Of a stretch of DNA of 64,000 nucleotides, positions 37,259 to 45,283 are shown piece by piece. This stretch comes from Sinorhizobium fredii NGR234 (GTDB taxonomy: Bacteria > Pseudomonadota > Alphaproteobacteria > Rhizobiales > Rhizobiaceae), in the NCBI RefSeq assembly GCF_000018545.1, contig NC_000914.2:1-64000 (forward strand), given 5' to 3'. The position numbers and the translations under genes are program-made. The notes beneath the pieces are model-generated. The model was not told the origin of the DNA. It saw nothing but the letters and a program-made list of their open reading frames with translations, and ran no database searches. Each line of letters starts with the position of its first letter. The first letter of the stretch is position 1.

Positions 37259-38265
37259 TGTCCGCTCCTTGGCCTGCGGGGTATTGGCGCAGATGATGTC
37301 GATGTTGAGCTCATAAAGAGCCCGGCCGAACTGCGTCAGGCCACTGGTTCTGTCCTTCTTGGAAGCATGGGTGGTGCGGAAGATGCCATGCTTGTCGCTG
37401 TAGAAGGCGATCGGCTTTCCCCATTGCTGCAAGTAGGCCTTCGTCGCGTGCAGATAGTCGAAGGTGTTCTCCGATCCGGCGAACCGCAGATGCAAGAGCT
37501 TGCCGGTGGCATCGTCGATATAGACGAGCAGGGCGCATTTGGGACCGCGGTTCTCGAACCACCAATGAAGCGAGCCATCGATCTGAACGAGTTCGCCGAA
37601 ACAATCGCGCCGGCCGCGCGGCTGGAAGACCCGCTTCTTGCGCTCGCGTCGCGACACCCAGATGCCGGCTTCCATCATCCATTGGCGCAGCGTCTCCTTG
37701 CTGACGGCAATCCGGTGGCGTTCGATCAGCTTCTCGGCCGCCAGGGTTGGTCCAAAATCCAGGTAATGCTCACGCACCAGGTCGAGCACCAGGTTGCGGA
37801 AATCCTCGCTGTGACGCCGGTTGCTCGGACGGCCGCGCTTCTTCGAGACCAGACCGTCGGCGCCGGCCAAGTCATAGGCCTGCAACAACCGGTGCACCTG
37901 ACTGCGGCTGAGACGAAGCAACGCGGCCGCCTCGACGACGGTCAGGCTGCGGCCGCGAATCCGTTGGATCAGTTCAAGACGATGCAATTCCTTCTGCGAC
38001 ATGGTGATCAAACAAGACATGACGACTCCGAACGCTCATGGTCTCAACCACGCTTCCCGTCGCCAGTCTTCCTTCCAAACGTTGACGTTTGACCAGCATC
38101 CCAAGAGGCGACGACCGTCGCATCTCTAACTGGCTCATATGTCGCATCTCTAAAATGCCGCTACAAAAAATGATCGCATAATCTATCTTATGGAACAGCA
38201 GAGCGGTTTTGTTTCTGTTGCTTTTTGCGCTTAATTAAATGCGTGCATCGCGCACCGAATGCGCG

Positions 38266-38811
38266 TTAGCCCATTAGGCTCCTGATCGTCGCGATCGGCA
38301 GGAACATCCGAAGCGGCATTGACGGCAAAGGTTGAAAGCCATATTCGCTGTAAAGCGCGACACGCCGGCTCGTCTTTTCTTCGTCACCGCAAACAAGGAC
38401 ATCGAGAAGAACGACGGCGATCCCAATCTGGTCAGCAATTCCGGCGATCCTTTGCAGGCAATCGGTAAGCAGATCGCCGCCGTAACCGCCACCCCTATAT
38501 CGCTGATCGCGACCGATCATGGAGATATAGGCGGCCGGTATCGAGCCGTGTCCCGGCCGGGTGCGGGAAAAGCGTTCCGGCAGATCAGCATAGCTGATCG
38601 AGTGGCTGTTGATGGCGTAGAACCCTATAACCGTTGTGCCATCGTCTTCGGTCATCACATAGACACGAAGGTTGTCTGCTTTCGATAGCTTGTTCGCCGT
38701 TTTCTTGAAGAAGTTGTCGACCTGGATGATTCCACAAAAAAAAGCCGCCCGATCATGCCGGTTGGGATCGAGCGGCTCGATTATGCGTTTTGCGGCGCCG
38801 GTATTTGCCAT
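38266..38811 (-). CDS. GNAT acetyltransferase toxin (TacT-like)
   Basis: The protein of 181 residues has the fold signature of GNAT toxins that acetylate aminoacyl-tRNA and block translation: FCGIIQVDNFFKKTANKLSK near the start, YISMIGRDQRYRGGGYGGDL with the acetyl-CoA loop, and VALYSEYGFQPLP with the catalytic Tyr region. Its ATG overlaps the stop of the antitoxin gene by one base (TAATG), the normal order for TacA-TacT pairs. It sits between ISNCY copy 2 and IS66 remnants, a place where such modules often persist. Confidence 0.88.
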   Translation of the reverse strand: MANTGAAKRIIEPLDPNRHDRAAFFCGIIQVDNFFKKTANKLSKADNLRVYVMTEDDGTTVIGFYAINSHSISYADLPERFSRTRPGHGSIPAAYISMIGRDQRYRGGGYGGDLLTDCLQRIAGIADQIGIAVVLLDVLVCGDEEKTSRRVALYSEYGFQPLPSMPLRMFLPIATIRSLMG

Positions 38812-39119
38812 TACTTAGAGACTACGGTCTCGCTATAACGCTTGAACGCGTCTCTCAGCCGATCGGTCGGTTTGGGCGGATTATCCAAAGCGTCGAAAAA
38901 CGCCTGGTAGTCCGTTGTCTGCAACAAGGTCGCCTCATGCGCCGCGATCGTGGCAATGGCAGACTGGTAGGCAGCGTTGATCGTGAACGCAGAATCGTCG
39001 AGGCCGGAAAGTGCCGCGGCACGCTGGATCGTCCTCTTCACGCGCTCCTTCGTACGGAAGTTCATTCGAACGGTGTTCGGCTCATCGATGTCAATCGTGA
39101 CGTCCTTGATTGCTCGCAT
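38811..39119 (-). CDS. Ribbon-helix-helix antitoxin (DUF1778/TacA-like)
   Basis: The antitoxin of 102 residues is paired with the GNAT toxin. The N-terminal ribbon-helix-helix is seen as VRMNFRTKERVKRTIQRAAA, followed by the toxin-binding tail TDYQAFFDALDNPPKPTDRL. I chose the second ATG (39119) because AAGGAG lies six bases before it and inside the first five codons of the longer frame (39134). It probably represses its own promoter at the palindrome 39150-39170. Confidence 0.87.
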   Translation of the reverse strand: MRAIKDVTIDIDEPNTVRMNFRTKERVKRTIQRAAALSGLDDSAFTINAAYQSAIATIAAHEATLLQTTDYQAFFDALDNPPKPTDRLRDAFKRYSETVVSK

Positions 39120-39149
39120 GACCGGCTCCTTCATGTCGTTTAAGCCAAC

Positions 39150-39170
39150 TGTACGTTAGACGAACGTACA
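39150..39170. promoter_or_regulatory. Palindromic operator of the toxin-antitoxin pair
   Basis: TGTACGTT (39150-39157) and AACGTACA (39163-39170) form a perfect eight-base inverted repeat with a five-base spacer, 31 bases upstream of the antitoxin start. Position and symmetry suit autoregulation by the ribbon-helix-helix antitoxin. Confidence 0.7.
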
Positions 39171-39307
39171 TTTCAAGGCCGAACAAATTTTTTGCTGACC
39201 GGTATCGACTGGACTCGGGCAAGCGAAACGTCGTAAAGCGGCCGACGAAAGCGGGCTGATCCTATTGGATTTGCTTGAAGATTCAGGATCATGTGCTAGG
39301 GTCTGCC

Positions 39308-39916
39308 ATGCCGCTTTGACCCGACTCTTTACCTCAGGATGCCGCGCAATTGAGCCGGATCATTCTCTCGCTTGATGCAGAGAACGCCGACCTCAAGGCG
39401 CGCGTTGCCTTCCTGGAGCAGCAGCTCTTTGGGCCGAAATCGGAGAAGATGACGGCGATCGACCCGACGCAGGCGACGCTTGACCTTGGCGATCTCACCG
39501 ACATTCCCGCGGCGGCCAATGACGATGTTGCACCCGTGGCTGAAGGGCCAAAACAGGAGCGACGGTCACCGTCGCGCAACATCGGCCGTTTACCCAGGCA
39601 CCTCCCACGGTATGAAGAGCTCATCGAGCCGGAGAGCAAGATTTGCCCGTGCTGCTCGTTCGAGCTTCATTGCGTCGGCACGGACGTCAGTGAGGCGCTC
39701 GACATCGTGCCGGCGGTTGTCCGGGTAAAGCAGACGATCCGGCCAAGCTATGCATGCCGGGCCGGTGAAAGCGTCATTGTGCAAGCGCCCGCGTCGGCGC
39801 GCGTGATGGGAGAGAGCAATGTCGCCCCCATGCGGCTGGCGTTCTGCCTTGCTCACGCGCGACGCAAGTTCGTCGATGTCGTCAAGCTGACCGGCTCTTC
39901 GGAGGCGGGCCGATGA
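39308..39916 (+). pseudogene. IS66 TnpC transposase remnant
   Basis: The frame encodes SRIILSLDAENADLKARVAF, LEQQLFGPKSEKM, the zinc motif ICPCCSFELHCVG and PSYACRAGESVIVQAPA, all from the N-terminal part of IS66 TnpC. After ARVMGE it jumps directly to CLAHARRKFVDV, a piece normally found much further along, so there is an internal deletion. The natural start, ATG at 39307-39309, is followed by a TGA as fourth codon. The gene is dead. Confidence 0.85.
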
Positions 39917-39989
39917 CGCCGCCACCGAGGAAGGCCGCAGGCGCGCTGCGCATGAGTGTCGTGTTGGCAGGCCCGGCCATGGTCGACCC

Positions 39990-40150
39990 TGATGCCGCAT
40001 GCTCCGCGGTAACCATTCGGCAAGCCTGTTGATCGGATGGCCGGCGATGCGCGTGAGGATATCTCGAAGATGGACCTCCGGATCGAGACGGTTGAACTTG
40101 GCGGCTTCGCCAACGACAAGATTAATGAAAACCTTGAAGCGGCGCACCGT
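39990..40150 (-). pseudogene. IS66 transposase C-terminal scrap, opposite strand
   Basis: Minus-strand codons give GEAAKFNRLDPEVHLRDILT and RIAGHPINRLAEWLPR, the conserved C-terminus of IS66 transposases. It faces the plus-strand remnant at 39308-39916, so two different IS66 fragments or an inversion are involved. The rest of the frame upstream has decayed. Confidence 0.75.
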
Positions 40151-40339
40151 CTCGTCATCGCTGGATTTAAGCGTAAGCTGTGAAATCTACATATGTCCAA
40201 GCTTTCGTTCGGGGTCAACATTCGTCAATCACGCCGTGCATCTGGAAGGTGCGGCCGAAACACCGCATTCTGCATAGCATTTCGCGCAAATTAAAGGCGT
40301 GGCGCGTAGCTGGCAGCGATCGCCGCCGGCGATAACGTT

Positions 40340-40771
40340 CTACTTACCACGACGCTTGCGGCGCTCGCCGAGGCCTATCTCCTTGGCCAGACGCGAGCGG
40401 GCTTCCGCATAAGCGGGCGCGACCATCGGGTAGTCCGCGGGTAGGTCCCACTTTTCGCGATAATCTTCCGGCGACAGATTGTGGTGGGTCATCAAGTGGC
40501 GCTTCAGCGACTTGAAGGCGCCGCCGCATTCGAGGCAGGTGATCTGATCGTCCTGCACAGACTTGCGGATCGAGACCGCTGGCTTCGGCTTCTCAATGGG
40601 AGCAATCACCGGCGCGGGAGCAGTGGCATTGTTGAGCGCTGAATGAACGTCAGCGATAAGCGTCGGAAGCTCGGCACCCGGAACCACGTGGGTGCTGACA
40701 TAGGCGGCTACGATTTCTGCCGTCAGTTCTGCCAAAAGTTCGTTGCTCGCACCGAGCGTGGTTTCTGTCAT
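40340..40771 (-). CDS. MucR/Ros family zinc-finger regulator
   Basis: The transcription regulator of 143 residues has the C2H2-type finger [20 protein letters not shown] and the family ending [20 protein letters not shown]. MucR and Ros proteins control exopolysaccharide, motility and symbiosis genes in rhizobia. The N-terminus ([19 protein letters not shown]) is the usual oligomerisation part. It is full length. It stands alone near SyrB-like genes; what this plasmid copy controls cannot be read from the sequence. Confidence 0.93.
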   Translation of the reverse strand: MTETTLGASNELLAELTAEIVAAYVSTHVVPGAELPTLIADVHSALNNATAPAPVIAPIEKPKPAVSIRKSVQDDQITCLECGGAFKSLKRHLMTHHNLSPEDYREKWDLPADYPMVAPAYAEARSRLAKEIGLGERRKRRGK

Positions 40772-41288
40772 CTTCTTCTCCTATCGGATCTTAGCAACAT
40801 ATCCCAAAACGACGTTTCAGGAGGAAACGTGCGAGAAAATGCCGCTGAACTCACTTGCCTCTTGAAACTGGACGGTCATTGCACAGGAGCCAGGCTCCGC
40901 CGCAACATCAAGGCTCAAGTCGTGATGGGAAGCCGCCACCAAGGCGCTGAGCTGGCTGACGGCTCAAAGCAACAGGGAAGAATCACAACCCAAGCTGGAA
41001 TTTCGTCAAAGTATTTATCTGCGACGACACTTCTCATTTAGTGGATTAACACCGATCGAGGATATGTCAAAACATAATTTTAATCCGCAGCTACCAAGTC
41101 TATTAAAAAACCATTAATTCTGCCGTAGGCTCAGGTTTGTTTGAATATATTCGGTTGGCGTGCTATGGCTAGATACATGGAGGAAGGTCCTGAACTGTGT
41201 CATTGAGGTGGGATTGAAGAGCTATCAGCGATTGCTAAAACGCCGGCCCCCAAGAGATTCCTAAGACTTTCGCGCGGATGCGACATCG
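40772..41288. other. Intergenic region without a supportable gene
   Basis: About 520 bases lie between mucR and the first SyrB-like gene. Low-value frames exist on the plus strand only. The part from 41040 to 41150 is A/T-rich. I see no palindrome, nod box or RNA gene. Confidence 0.45.
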
Positions 41289-41819
41289 TCAATTGAGGTT
41301 AAACCGATCAAGCATCTTCTTGAGTTGCAAGTTTTGGGTAAGGATCCGTTCAGCGAGCAGCCTTTTGAGGCGCTTGTTTTCTGCTTCGAGAGTGGCCAAT
41401 TCACCGCGAGAAATCGGGCGTTCTACATTCTCACGCACGTCCAATGACAACCGCTCGGGTAGCTTTCGCGAAATGCGCTGTTTGGAGTTTGTTCGGGTGT
41501 GGGAGACCGGTGGCGTCTCCTGCAACAGCCCCGAGAACGCGTTTTCCGAACCTTCGGCCGGTGTCACGGCTTCTGGCCCAAGCCCGATATTCTCTTTGTC
41601 TGCAATGAGAAACTCTGCATTCGGGCTGGCCGGCGGACCGTAGGCTACGTTAGGGGATACTGGCTCTTCCGTTAAGTTGAACAAATGCGGAGCCATCTCT
41701 TCCACTTCGCGGGTCAAAGCCTTAAGGTCCGTGTTTCCCCAGACTGAATTCGTTCGTTCCTTTGATCGCCGCCGTGCTTGCTTGAATTCGACAATAAACC
41801 TCCGTGGTGGTGTTTTCAT
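41289..41819 (-). CDS. SyrB-neighbour regulator-like protein (y4aN/y4aO type)
   Basis: The protein of 176 residues begins MKTPPRRFIVEFKQARRRSK and continues NSVWGNTDLKALTREVEE, a start I recall from small proteins next to SyrB genes in rhizobia. It ends with a leucine-rich coiled coil, LATLEAENKRLKRLLAERIL and LQLKKMLDRFNLN, which resembles the tail of the SyrB-like neighbour. Function is unknown; a regulatory role with its neighbour is inferred. The ATG at 41819 is preferred over 41867 because the conserved block starts there. Confidence 0.7.
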   Translation of the reverse strand: MKTPPRRFIVEFKQARRRSKERTNSVWGNTDLKALTREVEEMAPHLFNLTEEPVSPNVAYGPPASPNAEFLIADKENIGLGPEAVTPAEGSENAFSGLLQETPPVSHTRTNSKQRISRKLPERLSLDVRENVERPISRGELATLEAENKRLKRLLAERILTQNLQLKKMLDRFNLN

Positions 41820-41997
41820 ATGTATCTCGCAAGCAATCCACGACTCATCAGCGCCAAAACGCGCCACGACATTCCTTTACCATTCGGCCAAATACCGCCA
41901 TTTCGGACTCGATGCAAGTGGCCGTAAGGCTAGGCACGCCGTCCCTTTCGGAAGCCGGCAGGGCGCCTTACCACAGCCTTGAGAGGCTACTCTTGAA

Positions 41998-42486
41998 CTA
42001 ATCCAGCCCAAGTCTCTTGCGCAGTTCGGCGTTTTCCGCACGCAGTTTGTCCGACAAAAGGTTGCGAAGCCTCAAGTTTTCCTTATCGAGTTGAATGAGA
42101 TCGGCAAGGTCATCGCCGGCCACCACAGACTCCTCTGGTTTTCGATCGGCAGGCTTAGCAGATTTCTTCCACACGTAGTAGGTTTGCTCCGATATGCCGG
42201 CGCTCTTGATCGCGTCCTTTAGGGTGCTATTGCCTTGAGCCACTTCGGCCTCGATCAGATTGAGCTTGTCAGCTCTTTCTGTCTCGCTATATCTCTTAGG
42301 CTTAGCAGTCGTCTTTGATTCCGCAACTTGTCCGGCAGCCGTTCTTTGACGCCGCGACGAACTCTTCCTTTTGCCAGCTGGTGCTTGCGTTTCGGCAACC
42401 GCCTCAGCCGCGGCAACTGGTCCTGTGTTACTCTCGTCAGCCACTGTGATTTCCTCCCCTAGCTCACTTGTATGATTTGAACTCAA
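41998..42486 (-). CDS. SyrB-like regulator
   Basis: The protein of 162 residues has an Ala/Lys-rich N-terminus with GKRKSSSRRQRTA, then the SyrB signature YSETERADKLNLIEAEVAQG and LKDAIKSAGISEQTYYVWKK, a transposase-like helix-turn-helix, and a coiled-coil end (LIQLDKENLRLRNLL). SyrB in Sinorhizobium meliloti represses syrM. A syrM gene is present in this window at 59402-60421, so a similar link is possible. It lies in tandem with the related gene at 41289. Confidence 0.82.
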   Translation of the reverse strand: MSSNHTSELGEEITVADESNTGPVAAAEAVAETQAPAGKRKSSSRRQRTAAGQVAESKTTAKPKRYSETERADKLNLIEAEVAQGNSTLKDAIKSAGISEQTYYVWKKSAKPADRKPEESVVAGDDLADLIQLDKENLRLRNLLSDKLRAENAELRKRLGLD

Positions 42487-42589
42487 TGAGCTACAGAGTC
42501 AATGCAAGCGTCCCATGGCGATGTCACTTACGGTTGATTTCATTCCGAGAGCGTAGCCGCGTTCGACTCAGAAATGGGCGAATTCATGC

Positions 42590-43021
42590 TTACCAGTCGT
42601 GTTCGCCGAGAGACTTGAGCAGCTTCACGATTCGACAGCGCACGTTGAGATTGCCGACACGGGAGAACGCCCGGATGAGCTCGACCCCTTCGTCGCTTGC
42701 AGCGAACTCAATCACTTCGGGCGGGATATAGGCCTGATTAGGGGCGCCCTGCCCTATCGACTGAGTGTCGTCAGGCATGTCCTCAAAAAAATAGGAAGGG
42801 TGCACTTCCAGTGCATCAGATATCTGCTGAAGTCGGCCCGCACCTACCCGGTTCGAGCCCTTTTCATATTTTTGCACCTGCTGAAACGTCACCCCGATAG
42901 CTTCTCCGAGGGCCGCTTGGGACATATTCTGCCATCGTCGCCTCTGGCGAATTCGACGGCCGACGTAAATATCCACAGCGTTCGCTTTGGCTCTTTTCTT
43001 CTCAGGGTCAACACTCAACAC
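42590..43021 (-). CDS. XRE-family regulator (y4aM-like)
   Basis: The protein of 143 residues has a clear N-terminal helix-turn-helix, MSQAALGEAIGVTFQQVQKY, followed by YEKGSNRVGAGRLQQISDAL and SYFFED. The C-terminal half has IRAFSRVGNLNVRCRIVKLL. This matches a common rhizobial XRE type; a gene of this kind sits next to nodD1 on the NGR234 plasmid. It probably represses nearby promoters. It runs in the same direction as nodD1, which lies upstream. Confidence 0.85.
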   Translation of the reverse strand: MLSVDPEKKRAKANAVDIYVGRRIRQRRRWQNMSQAALGEAIGVTFQQVQKYEKGSNRVGAGRLQQISDALEVHPSYFFEDMPDDTQSIGQGAPNQAYIPPEVIEFAASDEGVELIRAFSRVGNLNVRCRIVKLLKSLGEHDW

Positions 43022-43189
43022 ACTTACTCCTGGTGAAGGATCGTTTCACCAATGATTTACTGGGATCCGCTATATCGAATATGGCCTTTGTCGAGGGCAC
43101 CCGTTTGATACAGCTCAACTCCAAAGTGAGCAACTCAATTGAGGCATCTCCGTGTCCGCAGTCTCGGTTCTTTTCTTAGAATCAGGAGG

Positions 43190-43457
43190 CAATGGAAGAG
43201 CACTGAGTCACGATCTTCAGAGCCGAGTATCGAAGACGGAACGGGCTGTCGGCGGAGGCTGCTGCGAGGCGGTTGGATTGGCGTTCCGACCGCAAATTGG
43301 CTGGATTGGGAGCGTCCGGAAGGGCAACTTGCGAGTGACTTGTAGCATGGCGGACAGTAGGAACCTCGCCTTAATGCCCATGCGCGGTTTGATCGAGGTA
43401 TCGAAGGATATCACGCTGAATGAGATGGTCTCCCGGCTGCTGAAGCTGAAGAGCTAA
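43190..43457 (+). pseudogene. IS630-type transposase N-terminal remnant
   Basis: Pieces in shifting frames, ALSHDLQSRV, IGWIGSVRKGNLRV and GLIEVSKDITLNEMVSRLLK, match the helix-turn-helix part of IS630 transposases (SHDLRxRV ... AxxWIxxxRxTG ... LIExxxDITLxE). At least one frameshift is present and the catalytic part is missing. It separates the XRE gene from nodD1. Confidence 0.6.
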
Positions 43458-43583
43458 TGCTGCGCATAGGCCGAAAATGGTCGGAGTGTGGCATGCGGTA
43501 CGCTCGGGCCGTGCGAGCCCCTCTGGTAGGCCGCAACCTGCAGCCAAACTGCTCGACCCTGAGCCGACCGTGCAGTTGCGGGC

Positions 43584-44552
43584 TCAAGGGTGGCGAATTG
43601 CGCCGTCGGCTTTAGATAGAGCATGCGCCGAAGTTTCGGATTGAAATTCAACGCGAGACGCCTCCTGTAGAAATATCTCGCGCATCCAGAGACTGGCCGG
43701 ATCACTGCTGTGAGGCGCGGGCCACTGGACAGCCTCGGTGAACGCGGGAAAAATGGGTTGCGGAAGTTCGGTGATCCGCAGGGGAATGGCTTTTGCGAAG
43801 TGCATCGCCAGTCGTAACGGGAGGGTCGCTATGCGGTCAGTGCCCGACAAAAAAGACGGGATCATGGTAAAACCCGGCACGGCGACTTCGACCCGTCTTC
43901 GCAATCCGTGCTCGCGCAATAGCCATTCCTCCACGGAAGGCCGCTGCTTCCCGAATTGGGCCGCAACATGCCCCATTGATACATAGTTGTCGATGGAGAG
44001 CTGCGGCGGTAGCTTCTGGTTCGTTGGGCAGCTCACGCACACGAATCTCTCATCGAACAGCTTCGCTCTGGGATGCGTGTGCGACATGAACATTTCTGGC
44101 AGGATCAGGAAATCGACATCACCACGCCGGAGAAGCTCATCTGGCTCATCGGAAAACGGCAGCAACTCGAAACTGACGGCGGGCGCTTCCCGCGCCACTC
44201 TCACCACAACCCTTTCAAGAAACATTAGCGTCATGAAGTCGGAAAGAATGATCCTGAAACTGCGATCTGACTGCGCTGGGTTGAACGGATCCCATGAAAT
44301 GATGGAGAGATGGATGTGCAGCAGGGCTTCGCGGACTGCGGGTGCGAGCGCTTCTGCTCGCGGAGTTGGTACAAGTTCGCGACCATTCATGGTAAATAGC
44401 TCGTCGCGGAAATAGGTCCGAAGCCGGGTGATGGCTGCGCTCATCGCCGGCTGGCTCAGGTTGATGCTGCGTGCAGCGGCCGTGAGTTTGCGTTCGGTCA
44501 TCAGTGCGTCGAGCGCAACGAGGAGATTGAGATCAAGGCCCTTAAAACGCAT
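43584..44552 (-). CDS. nodD1: NodD1, flavonoid-responsive LysR regulator
   Basis: NodD activates nod genes by binding nod boxes in the presence of plant flavonoids. The 322-residue protein begins [20 protein letters not shown] with the LysR helix-turn-helix ([20 protein letters not shown]), and continues [20 protein letters not shown] and [15 protein letters not shown], as in all NodD proteins. The C-terminus is complete. A nod box at 44563 lies 10 bases upstream and points away from the gene, as is common for nodD. Numbering as nodD1 rests on the shared neighbours (XRE, SyrB-like, noeJ/K) with the NGR234 plasmid. Confidence 0.95.
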   Translation of the reverse strand: MRFKGLDLNLLVALDALMTERKLTAAARSINLSQPAMSAAITRLRTYFRDELFTMNGRELVPTPRAEALAPAVREALLHIHLSIISWDPFNPAQSDRSFRIILSDFMTLMFLERVVVRVAREAPAVSFELLPFSDEPDELLRRGDVDFLILPEMFMSHTHPRAKLFDERFVCVSCPTNQKLPPQLSIDNYVSMGHVAAQFGKQRPSVEEWLLREHGLRRRVEVAVPGFTMIPSFLSGTDRIATLPLRLAMHFAKAIPLRITELPQPIFPAFTEAVQWPAPHSSDPASLWMREIFLQEASRVEFQSETSAHALSKADGAIRHP

Positions 44553-44562
44553 GTTCTGGCGA

Positions 44563-44610
44563 ATCCACAGTGCGGATGGTTGTCATCCGAACGATCAATT
44601 ATGCAAATCG
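44563..44610 (+). promoter_or_regulatory. nod box upstream of nodD1, facing away
   Basis: The sequence follows the nod-box pattern: ATCCAC, then TGCGGATG, then ATCCGAACGATCAATTATGC and AAATCG. The first half is perfect and the second half is close to consensus (ACAATCRATTTTACCAATC). It points to the right, where no plus-strand gene is found before noeK, more than 2 kb away. Confidence 0.85.
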
Positions 44611-45283
44611 TTAGAAAACGCTTAATTAATCTGAAGTCAAGTGCATTCACGGCTTCATGCCGTCGCCCGCCCTCTTGCATGCGCCTCCTGAAGAACAGGC
44701 TTTGTGGCAAAACGGCCGACCGCTCCTGCCATTTCGTCTTTTCGACCGTAGGGATCGAGCCGGAGCGAAACCGTCAACGCCCACCGCAACAGCCTTGCCA
44801 CTAACAATGCAGGGGCTTCGGCGCCGCCTTTTCGCCGTTCCTCGCGGGCCTTCCGCCAGACGGGACGGCAAGCAGCGCTTCAAGCGCATAGCTGATCTGT
44901 CGGTAAAAAAAGCCGGAATGGAGCCGCGTGCAAGCGGTGCTGCTGCGAGAAACCGCTCAAAGAAAAAGAAGCCGGACGGGTCGCAGACGCCGGGCGATCT
45001 GCCCGTCGAGAAAGGTCGTCTCGAAATGCTGCGCGCGAAGAAAGCCGGATTTTTCGGCCTACCTCGTCGCGAGGTATGCGTTGCGCAGGAGAACGATCGT
45101 GCCGGGCCCACGGAGGAGAACACGCATCTACGATCGTGTCGACGCAGAGGGCGGTATCCATCGCATGTCGTCAGACCCGTCCGCGGCCGCCGGTGCAACG
45201 CTTGCCGATGGTGCCACCACGTCCTCGCTCCAGATACCGTAATGCGTGCGAAGGTGCCGGACTGCGCAAAGGGCACGCTATCC
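44611..45283. other. Region downstream of the nod box without a supportable gene
   Basis: About 670 bases with high G+C and long open frames on both strands (264 codons plus, 240 codons minus), but both translations are full of Arg, Pro and Ser and show no domain or conserved start. I do not call a gene. It may be decayed coding DNA that once lay under the nod box, or a non-coding transcript unit. Confidence 0.5.

Larger units (their letters stand above)
33951..37266 (+). mobile_element. Compact serine-recombinase element inserted in a transposase gene
   Basis: An insert of 3316 bases carries four genes on the plus strand: a DUF5372-type protein, a helix-turn-helix protein, a small protein and a large serine recombinase. 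It is flanked by CCTT at 33947-33950 and 37267-37270, which is either a four-base duplication or the recombination core. It starts 38 bases before its first gene and ends eight bases after the recombinase stop. Borders come from comparing the two transposase halves with the intact sister copy, so they are known within the CCTT ambiguity. Confidence 0.88.
33273..38020 (-). pseudogene. ISNCY transposase split in two by a nested element
   Basis: The N-terminal half (38020 down to about 37267) shows EAAALLRLSRSQVHRLLQAY, ELVQIDGSLHWWF and IAFYSDKHGIFR, and stops matching after ANTPQAK. The C-terminal half (about 33950 down to 33273) resumes exactly with GRVERANQTLQDRL and runs to the normal end. 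The joint QAK-GRVE matches the intact sister gene (QAKGRVE). If bases 33947-37266 are removed, the remaining 1428 bases form 476 codons including stop, with no other lesion visible. The gene is therefore inactive now but otherwise intact. Confidence 0.92.
33076..38175 (-). mobile_element. ISNCY-type insertion sequence, copy 2, interrupted
   Basis: A second, diverged ISNCY-type element follows copy 1 in the same orientation. Its outer end near 38160-38175 has CCGCTACAAAAAATG, closely similar to the outer end of copy 1 (GGCTACAAAAAATG near 33057). Its transposase gene is split by the serine-recombinase element at 33951-37266. The left border is not resolved; it lies somewhere in 33076-33260. 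Confidence 0.7.
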
